From assembly GCA_013397845.1 (NCBI GenBank), contig VZTG01001074.1, forward strand, positions 496,001 through 560,000: 64,000 bases of DNA, read 5' to 3'. Below, piece by piece: positions 1 to 12,488 of this stretch. The DNA comes from Melanocharis versteri (Eukaryota > Chordata > Aves > Passeriformes > Melanocharitidae). Positions within the stretch are counted from its first letter, which is position 1; each line of letters starts with the position of its first letter. Under the pieces are notes generated by a model that worked only from the letters and a program-made list of their open reading frames with translations, ran no database searches and was not told the origin of the DNA. A program made the position numbers and the translations under genes.

Positions 1-2789
1 CATTTAGCAATAGGCAGTGTCAGCAGAGAAATCTTAATGGGGAGGAGAGGAGAGCCTCTACCCCAGAAACACAGATTCAGCAGAATGACAGATGTCAAAC
101 TTTCACCCACTTGTGTGTTCCTGGGAGAACTGGAACCTGCTGCATTAAGTGAATTTTAAAATCCCCAAATCTCTGCAGGGAAGAAGTTCAGTGTAATCAC
201 TGCACTTGGTGCTCTGGACTGGCTCTACCCAAGGACTCTAAGTCCATCCTATGGTGCCTGTTTCACTCCACTTTAAAAGCAGATCACAAGAGCTCATAAA
301 AGGCAGGATGCTTTGGGATGAGAATGCCACAGAGTGAGGCAGGTTAGTGAACTTCATGTTCATGTGCCACTGCACTGTGCTGTAATTCCCCCCAAGGGTT
401 CCAGGGAAAAGTACAAGGAAGTCCTAGTAACACTTCACCCAGCAGTAAGCAGTTTCTACTAGACCTCATTTAGGTATTTTTAAAGGCTCTGATTTGTCTA
501 ATTTTTCACTTGCTCTACTAAACTGAGGTCAACTTGATTTCTTTAGGACCTAAATAAATAAATGGATCTCAAGACACCTTTCCTGTATCCTATCACAGAT
601 ACCCTTGCTAGAGGAAATGAAAAAAAAAAAAAAAAAGTAATTGTAAAAAGAAGCCTTCAGAATGTTGCAAAGCAATTGCCATAGTTTTGAAACAAAAGTT
701 TTAGCATCCTTCTCCTCAGAATTAACAGGGTTCTTGCTTTAAGTTACAACTAGTCATAAAAAAGACATTTTGGAGAAAAGTCACATTACTGGAGGTTTCT
801 GGAAGAAGCTGCTAAGAATAAAACTGTATTCATTTCCATTAAAGGACATGAGGCTCTCGGGGGCAAAGGAGTAGTATTTGCTTTGTATAGCACAGATCAG
901 CTTTTGTGAAAACATTGGTTGAAATGATAAAACTGATGCAGATCAACACAACGTATTTTTTTACTCCCATTTCTCAAGAGGTAGCAGCACCTCCTCCCAC
1001 AGTAGGCAGCAGGAGTTGTAGATGTGAAGTGCATCAAAAATGATGTCCTCTCAAAAATTAATGATAGCTAGTAAAAAACAAAACCCAAAGATCATGAATT
1101 GAATCTCCAGATCCAATCATTTCCAAACAGCACAAAGTTAACCCTTGCATAGATATGTAGATACAAAGGAAGGTTTCCTTTCCCTGGTCTGCAGGCTCAG
1201 TACAAAACTTCTCCCCTCTGTGTGAGATATGGGGAGCTCTAGCGTTACCCTAATTTGCACCCTCTGCAAATAATCTCCAGGGGCTGAAAGGGAGTCAAAG
1301 ATAGGGATGAAAAACGGGCATCCCTGCTTTTCTCATAGGCACACCCCTTTTCCTTTGTTTTCTGATTTTCCTGGCAGGAGAGAAAATGCTGATAAGAGTA
1401 GCAAATTTAGTTCTGTGACCACATCTCCCATGCAAATAAGGAGACCCTCCCTGGACCAACAGCACCTGCTTTAGACATAAATGTACCTCAGAGATTAGCC
1501 ACAGAGTGGCCTCGTTAGGTGAGCAAAATCTACTTCAGATCTCACAGGAAAGGGGAGGCACAGGAGTCAGTTTTGAAAATCAGCTCGCTTTCTCCCAGTC
1601 CTGCCGTGCCTGCACATCCAAAAGCCATATCAAACCCAGAAGGCCTTTTGTCTTCTCTGGAGCCAATCTCTAAGGCCACGGATTCTGCTGGTTTTGCTTT
1701 AGCTTGGATATGTAGTGTCAACACAACAGCAGCTCCGGCTGCACGCAGATTGGTGGAGAAAGTAGGTCAACATGAGACAAGCTGTTCTCAGAGTAGCATT
1801 TCTCTCTCCTCTCCCTTCCCTCTTTGTAAATGAAGAGTGCTAAACTAGTTGCTTTGAAAAGCACATAGGCGTTCACCCTGTCAAACGGCAGTAGAGCCAT
1901 TTTGCTGAATGTGTCACCCTTCTAGACAATTATTTATTATGCAATTTAGAACAATGTGCCATGTCTGTAATAGGTTTCGTAGGAGATGACACTTGCTAGT
2001 ACCAAAATTCAAATTAATTACTAAAAAGCTGGTTTGAGAATTAGAAAACAAGGGGAGTATGTAAGCAAGACTAAAATAATTATAAATATTAAATGAATAT
2101 TCATGAGAAATGCAAATTTTACACCGTTCATGTTTTTGTGTCGCAGAAAATGAGTTTCACAGTTGTATGTCAAAGGAACAGTCAGGAATTGTGTTTTAAC
2201 TCAGAACACACTGTATTCAGTGAAAAGGTCTTACATGTTCATCAAACAAAACCCCTGTAACAATCGTGTGGAATCCCTGTGACCTGCCTCAGCTGCAGCA
2301 CTGCTCAGGACACGGAGCTGCAATGTGCAGAGACACGTTCCCGTTTCTCAGGTCTGATTTACCCTTTACAAATACCTACACAATTGTGCTCAGGTGAGAA
2401 ATACAAAGCAGGAAGGAGTAGTGCCCATGGATGGATTAGGCACTAAACAGTCCAAATGAGCAAACGAATCCAATGTATGATTTACCTCCTGTTCACACTC
2501 TGAATTATATTGGGAACATTTAGAGAGTAGATTGGTGATTCCTTAAACTTCTCCAGATAGTTCAGCTATCTCCCTGTACTTGTCCTAAGACCCCCATCCT
2601 TAGAAAACAGAACAAATCACTGTAAATTTACCCATGTCAATACCAGGCATTACCTTGAAAGGGCACTCTCTCAAATCATGTCTATGATGAAGTGCTGAGG
2701 GCAAGACTCGTACTACCAAAAATCTGTCTTACTTCCCTAGTTCAAGAAATATCATTAATTTCAAGAGGAGTATTCATGAGCTAAGAAAG
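1..2789. other. non-coding stretch, no gene seen
   Basis: No exon or recognisable repeat was found in this stretch. It is AT-rich, with a run of 17 A at 620-636. The only open frames (104 codons at 1519-1833 and short antisense ones) have no domain, no splice context and low-complexity composition, so they look like chance frames. Around 2080-2120 there is a very AT-rich block with an octamer-like ATGCAAAT at about 2110-2117 next to ATTCATGAG. It could be a regulatory site but nothing else supports that. Confidence 0.6.
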
Positions 2790-2872
2790 CCAGATTTGGA
2801 GCTGGATCTCATTCAAATCCCCTGGAAGTCAATGGACTCTCTCAGTGATTGTAAAGTAAGGGTTGGGCTTGT
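2790..2872 (+). repeat. relic of palindromic 'gaagtcaatgg' interspersed repeat
   Basis: The segment reads 'ctggatctcattcaaatcc', then 'ctggaagtcaatggactct', then 'gggttgggctt'. From memory this layout matches short, partly palindromic repeats common in turtles, crocodilians and birds, whose core is 'cccattgaagtcaatggga' beside 'gatcnggccc'. The copy is degraded, so its ends are approximate. The family name is uncertain; these may be MITE-like non-autonomous DNA transposons. Confidence 0.4.
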
Positions 2873-3799
2873 GCCCATGTTTAGTATTGGATATGCATTT
2901 TTCCATGGTACGCATTTTTCCCTATGTATAACACAAAGTTTTCTCTTAATATTTTTTCCTCTGCTTAGAGTAATACTTGTTGTTAATGAGCATTAAATCC
3001 ATCTTGGTTTTATCCTACCCTTTGAGTCTCTGCATAAGTACTTTGGCAAATTTTCCCCTTAACTGCTACCCAGTGCTCAAGGGAAGAGCAGCCATACTTT
3101 GTTCCACCTTTGGACACAAGCTCCAAGTCAGGCAAAGCTTCAGGAGAGCAAAGCCTTTTACTCCTTTGTTCTAAACCATCACAGCTATCGGACCCCTCAT
3201 TCCCATTATTGCCAATGACAGATCCTCCACTGTCAGTCAGTCAGTGGAGCCAGACATGGATGCAGAAGACGTGGGAAGAGCAGGGGAAGTACTTTTTCAT
3301 TTAAGGCTTCTGGTGCAAAGACCTGTAGGGAAAAGTGCAAGTAAATATAACTTTATCTTCAGGGTAGCAATTTATTTATTTGCAGTGCCATTGTGCTTGT
3401 ACGGTTCAATCATGGACTAGGACCCAATAATGCCTGGTCTTGTACAAATAGATCAAAAAGTGAAGGCCAGCCCTAAAGAACACTCATTTCTCTTATATAT
3501 TTAGTTTACACACGCAAGCAGAAAGGAACACATAATAATTTATCATAGTGCTATCTGTATAGACAAGAGTTCAAGCAAACAAGGAGAGAGTAGACTAATG
3601 CAGCAATAATATTTCCAAAGAAATTTCAGAGTAGCAATTAAAAAGAGGGTGTTCAGAAGAATGGGAAATATTCTTTAGCCAGACATAGTCTCTAAGTGTC
3701 TCATTTAATTGCTGTTACGTTGAAATTACTGCCTTGACGTTCCAGCCAAGATCAAGCCCAACTTCTGGTAAACAGGCACGATGCCTTACCTGCATCACC
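2873..3799. other. non-coding stretch before the first CR1
   Basis: Apart from the small hairpin at 3225-3249, nothing recognisable was found. Short overlapping frames at 2796-3304 in different phases have no common product. Sequence from about 3720 to 3800 leads into the CR1 fragment. It may include a poorly preserved 5' continuation of that element, but I cannot align it confidently. Confidence 0.5.
3225..3249. repeat. 8-bp perfect inverted repeat around a TCAG tandem
   Basis: The arms CTCCACTG (3225-3232) and CAGTGGAG (3242-3249) are perfect reverse complements. They flank a 9-nt loop made of TCAG units. The structure is small enough to arise by chance. No poly-T or gene boundary lies nearby to suggest a function. 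Confidence 0.6.
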
Positions 3800-4288
3800 A
3801 CGCAGGACACAGGCTCCACCCTGGCACTGAGGGGCTGGAGAAGGTCCAGAGAAGGGCAACAGAGCTGAGGAAAGATCTGGAACACCAGGAGTGGTTGAGG
3901 GAGCTGGGGGGGCTCAGCCTGGAGAAAAAGAGGCTCAGGAGGAACCTTCTTGCTCCCCACAACACCCTGACAGGAGAGTGGAGCTGGGTGGGGTCGGGCT
4001 CTGCTCCCAGGGAACAGGAGACAGGAGGATAGGGAACAGCCTCGAGTTGCAACAGGGGGGGTTTAAGTTGGATATTGGAGAAAATTTCTTCCCCGAAAGA
4101 GTTGTGAAGCACTGGACCAGGCTGCCCAGGGAAGTGACTGAGTCACCACCCCTGGAGGTAATTAAGAGACACGTAGATGTGGCACTGGGGGACATGGTTT
4201 AGTGGTGGGCTTGGCAGTGCTGGGTTACAGGTTGGACTTGATGATCTTGAAGGTCATTTCCAAACTAAACAATTCTATGATTCTATGA
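3800..4288 (+). mobile_element. CR1 LINE fragment, 5'-truncated, with intact 3' end
   Basis: This is the 3' portion of a CR1 (chicken repeat 1) non-LTR retrotransposon. Translated pieces match the C-terminal part of the CR1 reverse transcriptase: 'LEKVQRRATEL' and 'WLRELGGLSLEKKRLRRN' in one phase (about 3833-3950), then 'FKLDIGENFFPERVVKHW' and 'VDVALGDMV' in another phase, ending at a TAG at 4200-4202. At least one frameshift therefore separates the two halves, and the copy is dead. The 3' UTR runs 'ggacttgatgatcttgaag' to the terminal ATTCTATGATTCTATGA at 4272-4288, the CR1 signature. CR1 is usually 5'-truncated and makes no target-site duplication, so the 5' edge is approximate. Sequence runs of 7 G at 3905-3911 and 4055-4061 are plausible frameshift sites. 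Confidence 0.95.
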
Positions 4289-7200
4289 AACAGTTACGTG
4301 ACAGGAACAAAATTATTCCCCCACTTCAGCAGTGACTCCTTCCTGAGTAATTCCCCCATCTGATGAGATTTAGGCAACTTCTACAGGAAGGAAACAGAAA
4401 AGGGTTGTACAAAGTGACCTGGCTGTACCTAGGTCCCTGGAGCTCAGAAATGTTGGAAATTTGAGTATCAGTTATACTCTTTGCTTTACTGCAGTCAATG
4501 TCAATAGAACTTTACAGTTAACTTACACATATGTTTTCTTTGCTCCATCACTGCCTTACTTTTGGCAATTGCGTTTGTGTCTTCTATGATTTGTTTAATA
4601 TCAGAGGAGGGGAAAGAGAGGAAGAGAGATACTAGATCTGATGTGGGAAAACATTCTCCTTTGTATCAAAGAGCCATCTGCTAATTTACAAAATACAAAC
4701 AAAGTTACTGGATGTGCAAGAACCCCTGTTGGGAAGCCAGGCACAAACCGTGCCTGTACCACGTCAAGGAGTGCTGTGTTTATTCTGGAATGTGCAGCAC
4801 TCTGAGTTTCTTTTATCTTGGGGTATTTTCCCTCCTTCTCCTTATTTTATTGATCTAAGTTCAGCATACTGAATACACTCTAGCAAAATGATAAATACAG
4901 AATATTTATAGGATGCTTTTCCTACTGTAAAAAAAGACTTTTTCTAGACAGAAACAGAAATCATATGGAGCAGCAAGTATTCCACAGGCTGATGCAGGAG
5001 AAGCTGACAGCCCTGTCTCCTCCAACTCGAGTGTTTTGAAGCCCCAGTCTCCATTGACCCTCTGTTTCCTGAGCAGTTGCATGGCACAAGAGCCAAGTTT
5101 GTCCCACAGCTCTTTTCATCCTCTTTCCCTGCCTCCTCTGCGTACCATGCAGGGAAAGGCACAATGCAACACTCAGGAAGTATCTCAACCTTGTCCTTTT
5201 TCAGTCGTTCTACAAGTAAGACATAGGGGGAAAAAAGGAAAAAAAGAGAAGCCAGAGATGCCTCATTTGTGCTCCTAATCTGTAGTGAGCAGAGAGAGGT
5301 GCAGCAGCTCCTGTGGTCAGCCAGCTCGCTGTGGTCTCACCACAGATTGGGAGAACAAATGTCACCCTCCAGGAGAGGGACAACAGAGATCCTCCAAAGG
5401 GAATTTATATAAAGTGATTAAGCTAGCAGTAGTGAGTGTTTAGTGTTCAGACCTTCTTCTTAATTCCAGCTGGTACTGAGTTTTTAAAACAGCCAGAAAT
5501 ATTTAGGTACCTGCAGACTGACCTGCAAACCAGTTTCCTAAAAACTGGAAGTCTGTGTGGAAAAGATAAGGCTGTGGACAAAACACAACTAACACAATAC
5601 TCAGAAAGCAGGCTACTGAATGACCCATTTCTTATAAGCTGGACTAAAATGCACTTTAAAATGGAAGTTTTTGGAGTCTATGTTTTCATAGAAATTTAGC
5701 ATTTGAGTATCTTACCACACTGACAGGCCTGAAAGGTAGAGCAGAGACAGCAGCAAGAATAAACTAAACACATCTTTCTCTCCCTCCTGCCTCAGCTCAG
5801 GTGAGAAGAGAAGAAAGGAATTCAAAGCAGCCAGAATCCCCAAGGGAGTCGGTGTAGTCAGAGGAGTCTGGCACACAGGGCCAGCCTGCCTTGCTGGGGA
5901 GCACGGTGCAGCACAGCACAGCTGTTATCAGACACAGCCCCACATCAAAGCAGCTTCCCCACTTCTGAACCCAGACTGACTCACAGAAGGACGGGAGGGG
6001 TTCCTGAGCCTGGCAGATCCGGGAGGAGGGTGCAAGGTGCCAGCTGCCTGTCTGTGTGTGCTGCTGTGGGTGTGCTGTACCTCCGTGCCCACCCCAAACT
6101 CAGGCTCCCCTGCAGTTGTTGATAAGGTCACTTACACATGGACATGTCCCCATCAGGAGGCAGCCTGAGGTCAGCAGGCTCACAGTCCAGAGCATACATG
6201 GACAGTCCCTGTCCATAACTTCTAGGCATCAACTTCAAGGGTAACACAAAGCCCTGGAAATCAGAGTATCGACTCCGATGTCACCAATCCTGTATTTTTG
6301 AAATATAAACTTTGCTTTAAACTTGCAACTGAAGTCTGGTGCGTTGCAGATATGCAACTGCAAAAGTAAAATCAGGAAGCCAATCCACTGTGTTGTAAAA
6401 TAACAAATGAACAGGAGACTGCCCAACATCTCACAAACACAGGTCGAAAACTAAGAAACCTTTTAAATATTGTAATAGTCCCAGACAACAGTAGTGAGTC
6501 CATCCATGCATGTATGTGTATACTTATATCCACATCCTGCTGGCATGAATAAGAATTAAATATAAGTTACAGTTTGTCACCTAAGATGACAGTCCAGGAA
6601 TTCCTACAAAACTTGCCATAGTTAAAGCAAATACCTGAATTTCCTGGAAAATAGATACATGCTGGTTTAAGAGTGGATTTTTCAATGCGTAGCTTACACA
6701 TAATGAAGAACAAAACTCTATTTTCTCTGATGTTTGAGACAACTGTTCAGTAACCTGAAGCTATACCTATGCTAATATTTGCTATGTATGTGACAATTTA
6801 ATTTCTATATTTCTCTTCTTCCTTTCCATTCAAAACTCCATACTGTTTAACTGAAAAACAGCAGAAGTGAACCTGGATCCAGTGGAACCAGCTTACATTC
6901 TGCTAATTTATGGGACATCTAACTTTACCCAGAATATTTAACAAATGGCCTTGAGAGTACAACAACGTAGAGTGCCAGTACAGGAATCCTGTGAATGAAA
7001 AATCCAGCCCACTTTTAGAGAGGTACAACTGTTCAATGAGTGCAAGCTAGCGTAGCTTCCAAGAAGGGTTAAAAAGTTAATTTTAGATAAAGCCCTGTCA
7101 CCAACTTTTTTTCTGTTTTTCCAAGAGAACATCTCATTTTCAAGAAATGCTCCAATGTTCCAGGATATCCAGTACACTGCAGTAATTCTACTATTTCCAG

Positions 7201-7659
7201 GGCAGTTGCCACAAGCTTGATGTGACACAGAGTCCTTGCAGGTGCCATTGTTGAAAATGTGAGCTTGGAATTGGAAAGCACTGGCTATGACTCCTACAGA
7301 CTTGAATGGGGAAGTATTAAAGATGAATTAATTTTAACCAGCATCACTTCTTGATTTTTTTTCATCATTCCTGCAAATAGATTGTGTCATTCATCACTCA
7401 GAAGCATTCAATATTTTCTATTTTATATTGTTTCTACAATGCAGAACCTAATCACTCAAATATCCATGCTATCAGGTAACATCTTTCTCCTCGTGAAGGG
7501 ACTGCACAGAATATTTGAGGCTGGAGCTGCTTTAAATAGTTTCCATTGCTCTGTGTACACAGCGTATGGCTTTTCCCTCTTATCCTCCAGCACTTTTCCA
7601 TTGCAGCCTTCAAACATCACACAGTGCCTTATGCACCTATCAGCTCTCCTCTTCTGTGG
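4289..7659. other. non-coding stretch, no gene seen
   Basis: No exon or defined repeat was recognised. A purine-rich, A-heavy tract lies at about 5226-5252 and a GC-richer patch with TG-rich sequence at 5860-6120. Small open frames on both strands (for example 5436-5699 and 6938-7228) have no recognisable product. The region is otherwise AT-rich single-copy-looking DNA. Confidence 0.55.
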
Positions 7660-7740
7660 GGTAAATTTTAGTTTCACTCGTGTTGGCATAATCCCACTAA
7701 AGCCAGAAGGATTGCCTGGGTTTATCTGAGATCAGAAGAC
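7660..7740. repeat. relic of palindromic amniote repeat
   Basis: The segment 'ggcataatcccactaaagc' followed by 'ggtttatctgagatcagaa' resembles an old amniote repeat containing 'ggagttacaccactgaagtc' and 'tttacaccagtgtgagatc'. The match is from memory and covers only the core. The copy is degraded and its ends are not defined. It probably belongs to the same broad class as the pieces at 2790, 48912 and 51650. Confidence 0.35.
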
Positions 7741-7912
7741 AGCCTCGAGTTGGGCTGAGCTACATAAGTGTTTGGAAGGAGCAATTATGTTCTGCAGGGA
7801 AAGACAAGGGTTTCAGAATTTAGACTGACATGGGAGTTAATATTCCCTGCACAAGGACATGCTAACTGCTGCTGCTACTTGGCCTTGGGAGGTATTTTTG
7901 CTGAGAATGTAA

Positions 7913-7930
7913 TTTTTTTTTTTTTTTTTT
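7913..7930. repeat. poly-T homopolymer (18 T)
   Basis: A pure T run is followed immediately by GCACTGCAG. On the minus strand this is a poly-A run. It resembles a polypyrimidine tract plus AG acceptor, but no open, conserved-looking exon follows, so it is listed only as a homopolymer. Confidence 0.9.
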
Positions 7931-8261
7931 GCACTGCAGAATGCCAAATTGCTGATCATTTAGAGTTTTCAATAAATAAAGTCAACAGTGCATCTGATAT
8001 CATTAACAGTAAATACAGTGTTCTTTATGGATAATAGCGATGTATTACAGCAGAATCCAGATTCTACCAGTGATGATAGATTAAATAGATTAGAAGAGAG
8101 GAAAGAAATAAAATTCTACTCAAGCTTTTAGTGCAGCAGCAATGAACTAAAATTCTTATTCTCTTCTTGTCCCAAACGACTTGGCATTGCTTGGGCTCTC
8201 AAACAACTGTCATATTTCACACCAGAAATGGTGCATTCCTGTTTAAGTTTGTATTTTAAAT

Positions 8262-8340
8262 TCAGTTTTGTAAAGCATTGTGGGATTTTCCAGACTGAAA
8301 GGCATCATATATAAATTTAAAATATTATTATTATTTTAGC
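8262..8340 (+). mobile_element. L3/CR1-like LINE 3' tail (ancient)
   Basis: The sequence 'ttttgtaaagcattgtggg', then 'gactgaaaggcatcatatat' and 'aaatttaaaatattattatt' follows, in order, the known 3' end of L3-type CR1-like LINEs: 'tgtaaagcgctttgggatcc', 'aaaggcgctatataaatgc' and an (ATT)n tail. The order and spacing of the three blocks make chance unlikely. An old SINE that borrows the same tail (AmnSINE-like) cannot be excluded. The upstream limit is not visible. Confidence 0.7.
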
Positions 8341-9784
8341 ATTATTTATGGCTACCATCTGTTCCTAACTCTGTTACTGTCTCTTCTTTTTAATGTTCTT
8401 ATCGCCTTGCTTATTACTTTCTAAATTGGTCAGAATTCAGCTCAAGCTATCTTTGAGTTATATGTTCACCTCAATGAGTGCCTGCCAAGAATGATGTTTA
8501 TGGCATATCTTGCATTGATTTTAGTATTTCTGAAAGTAATAAAGCAGTGAATGAGGTCCCTTTCTTATCACAAATTAGAATCCGTCATATTAATAGAGTA
8601 ATATAATGCTGTCATCACTTCCATTTGTTTCTTTCATCAGACTGAGAGGAAGGAGAGGTTAACTTCACATTCATTTAGGCTGTTTCTTCAGAAGGCCCAG
8701 AGGAAGCTGTTGGGTTTTTTTTTAAAATCTTCAGGAATAATCATTCCAAACCTGATCCTCCTGCTCCTTTGTGTAAAACAACCTCACTCTCGAAGCCACA
8801 GTTCTGGCACCCAGGTGCTCCCGGGGCTGGGGTCTGCTCTTTGCAGCACAAGGACATGAGCCAGCTCTGCATCACCTGCAGGGACAATGCTGGGGGTGGA
8901 AGATGGGCATGGGAAGAGCCCGTGCCCGCTGCCTCCTGTGCCAGGGTGGGATATGCTCCACACCTTCCTGGATACAGCATCTGGAGTGTGGTCAGGTCGT
9001 GCACATCCCACCTCTGCTCTCCATGACGCTCTCCGCGGATGAGCCTGGTGGGGCTGGAATTACAGCTGAGCACTGGTCAATGAGATGGAAAGCACTGAGT
9101 ATTTCCCTCATTCCTGGGAGGGTGACACTGGCACACCACCACAGCTCTGCCTACAGCCACTATTTACTCCATATTTACTCTTTTAGAAGCTGTCCAAAGC
9201 ACAAACCTTCACATGAGCTGTTGTCATGTCAGCTTTCACAAGCTTCATGCAAACAGCAATGAACAGTTCAGGGGAAAAGTCTCGGAATGGGATTTGTGAG
9301 GTTTTATGAGAAACTATGCAGCAGAATCACTGAATAAACTATTACCCTCACCAGCAGCCATTGCCACACTACAGCTGCCTGCAATTTTTATTTTCTTGGG
9401 TTTAACTTCATAACTCTACTTTCCTTTTTCTTCTTGCTTCCTCTTGGCTGACATATTATATAGCTGCTGAAATGATCCCCTAGCCAGGAATGCTGGATGA
9501 GCAGCTGCCTGTGGATTGGTGCCAGCGCTGCACTGGAAGCTGGAAAGGAGCACAGGCTGGCTTTGCCCCTGTGTCTCCTTCCAGACAGATAAAAACCCCA
9601 AGTCCCTCGCTGGAGATGCTGATCCGGGAGCCCAAGCTCTGCTCCCATCAGCCTCTGAGGACACCTCAGCGTTTTCGGGGACTGAGGATGCCAAGCTGAG
9701 CTTCCTACTTCTCTGGCTGGGTTTGGAGAATGCCAGGCTGAGATCTGTGAGGCATCAATTATCATCCTGACTGCATCTCTCAAA

Positions 9785-10030
9785 ATAAATGTTTTGTGCA
9801 TTTTTGTAGCAGGTCAGCCAATAATAGCACACAGCTCCAGCAACTAATGGAGCACAAGTCTGCTTCCAATGCGTCAGATAATAATTGTGCTGTAACACCA
9901 CAGCGCATACATGAATAAATACAATTCCAAACTCAATGAGATATTTTCCTTCTGCTGCTCCTCCTGCCGCAAATGAATACACCAGCAATTAATTACCGTG
10001 CTCAGCAACTCCCTGCAGCAATTGTGTAAT
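9785..10030. promoter_or_regulatory. candidate conserved non-coding element
   Basis: This AT-rich, non-repetitive block has closely spaced homeodomain-type cores: CTAATGG near 9845, CAGATAATAATTGTGCTG at 9874-9891 and CAATTAATTA at 9986-9995. It also contains NF-Y-like CCAAT and half-site-like motifs. Such composition is typical of vertebrate developmental enhancers. Conservation is not visible from one sequence, so this is inference only. Confidence 0.2.
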
Positions 10031-12458
10031 AGAATCATTTTCAGTCCCTTGTCTCGTAACCTTTCAGATAAGTTTCATGGGTCTGGAATGGCAAGCATAA
10101 AAATATATGGGTTTGTTCATTTAGTGTTTGTAAATGTTACAGCTCTCAGATACCAGCCATAACTTTGAGAAAGTTCCACTCCACTGCTTATAAATCCTGC
10201 AGTACATTTGAATATTAGGATCATTTGAGCTCACAACTGAAAGTAAGGGATCTTCCTCCATCAGACATATTTGCACGTTACTTTTTATGGTAAAACTTAT
10301 TTATATTTATATTACTAATGTTTGAGAAATTTATATTGGTCCTTACTAGCTGACAACCATTTAGGCAGTTAAGACTACACCAGTGTATTCCAGCCTCATA
10401 AAGTCACTGGAAGTTCTGCCACTGATTTCAGAGCAGCCAGGAAAGTCACTATTGTCCATCACTGAAAAAAAAATAAAGAATTTAAACTAATGTCCTGTCA
10501 TCACACCTCTGCTCTTTTAAACAATTATTTTTAGGATGCACAACTGAAAGTTGCTGAGCTCTTCAGACGTTGTGAAAGGACTTCCACATTGAGAAAACCA
10601 CAGAGCTATTTCCTGGTCCTATTTCGCAAGCATTTAAAGTCCAGTGAGGTCACGTGCCTGGAGCTGACAACGCAGCACAGGATGAACACTGAGCAGGCAC
10701 TCTCTAGGTGATGAAATGCAATGCAATCCTGCAAGTGTCTTGATGACAGTATTATCTATGCTGCACAGATGGCTCAGAAAAAGCCAACTTTCTCTGGTTC
10801 TCCTGGGCAAATGTGAGTCCAAGAGGGGAAAGCATAAGAATTGGGAAAAATTGGTAGGGGGAGCAATTTTTTGAGAAATCCAAGCTTTCTGAATCTGAAA
10901 TTAGTCCACAGATCCCTGGGGAAACTACTTTCCAGGCTGAATGAGCAGCAAGAGCAGAACTGACAAAGCTGAAAAAATAAACCTCTTGAATCTTGCAGAC
11001 CAGGTTTCAGGCAGGAATAGTACCACACATGCAACATACCAAGAAAAATTAATAAGAAAAAAAATAAACCTGAGCTTTCCAGTTGGAAACACAGCAAGGC
11101 CCTGTGCTTAGAAAAATGGATTGGGACTCAATTCTGTTTCTGCTACCACTGGGCTGTACAACCAGAGCTGTCTTCAACGTCATCCTTTGAGACAGCAACT
11201 CTCTCCTAGATGTACAGTGCACAGAAAATGAAGGCTTTGCAAACAAATTATTAAAAAATAATTAATTCCAAAAGTCCTAACGTGCCCCTTAAGCCAAGAC
11301 ATCAAGAATAGTATTACCAGGAGTTAAAACTAGTCATAAAGCATTTTTAAGACTCAAATGCTAACAAAAGAGTAAAATTATGAAATTATAATAATTTATG
11401 AAAATAAAATTAGCAAATATGTTTCCTAAGTTCTGTCTAGCTTTCCTCCTCACATCTCTGCTCAATGAATATTCATGCAGCACTGATTAATTTATTAAAG
11501 CTGAGCTTAAGACTACACAGGACACATACTGAACTCTGATGTTCCTTCTCTAAGGAAGTCTTTTATTGGGTTATTTCAATCTGTTAGGTATCCCAAAAAT
11601 GGGAGAAAAACTGAATTTCCCTCCTGCTGAAGAGTCTTTGGCTTCATCATTTTTAATATAAATGCTGACAGTGAACTGGGGTTAGCTCCAACCATATCCT
11701 TAAGCTGCATGCACAGTGACTGGAGATACTTCCGGACCCGAGATCTGCTCCTGCAAGCTGAGGGATGGCCACAGTCCCTGCACACCACTGGGCAGTTTTC
11801 CTGATCCACTGTGCAGTGGCATCTCCAGCTGGCATCTCACAATTTCCCAGTGAGGTTTCTCCCATGCTCTTGATCTCTGTAGGTGCCTACGGTGGCTGAT
11901 GTCTACCTTTGAGGCACGTGGGATTTGTCAGTCTTGACTCCACATTTTGTAGGGCTTAGCCATACTGGGCATATCCTGCTGAGGACAAGAGCTGTCCCAC
12001 ACCCACCAGTGGCTTGCAGAGCAGGGCTGACCAGCTCCACATGCTACTGAGTGACTTCACTGCTGGTGTCTGGAGAACACCCACCACACAAGCTGCAGTC
12101 CTTTATCTCTGCAGTTTTTCACTGATCTTCAGTTACAACCTTTCCAGAGAGGCCTTATCACCCACTCTCAATGCACGGGGCTCCCCAGTGCAGCCACTCC
12201 CCAGAGTGACTCAGATAAACCCTGGTTATTGTTTATCTCCAGTCTTTTCCCAAACCACCAGACTGCAGCAGACTGCGGCTATGCTGCCAATCCGAAATAC
12301 AGAGAGGTTCAAAACTTGTTTCCAACTGTCATCTGTCTAATCAAATCACCTCTCCACTTAAAAAAACCTGGCATATAACTGCTGCTCTGCTCTTTGTACC
12401 TAAATCCTCAAACTTACATTCTTATTGTACAGATTCAGTCAATGGAGTCAGGCAGATT

Positions 12459-12488
12459 AAAAAAAAAAAGGAAGAAAAAAGAAAAAAG
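12459..12488 (+). repeat. A/G-rich simple repeat
   Basis: A tract of A runs broken by single or double G follows 'ggcagatt'. It is low-complexity sequence with no visible retroposon body upstream. Confidence 0.85.

Noticed and set aside
7913..7945. Splice-acceptor look-alike: T18 followed by GCACTGCAG
   Set aside because: No downstream exon with coding character or donor site was found. A homopolymer T run explains the polypyrimidine tract.
9388..9801. 137-codon minus-strand frame
   Set aside because: Multiple overlapping frames on both strands in a GC-richer patch, no domain.
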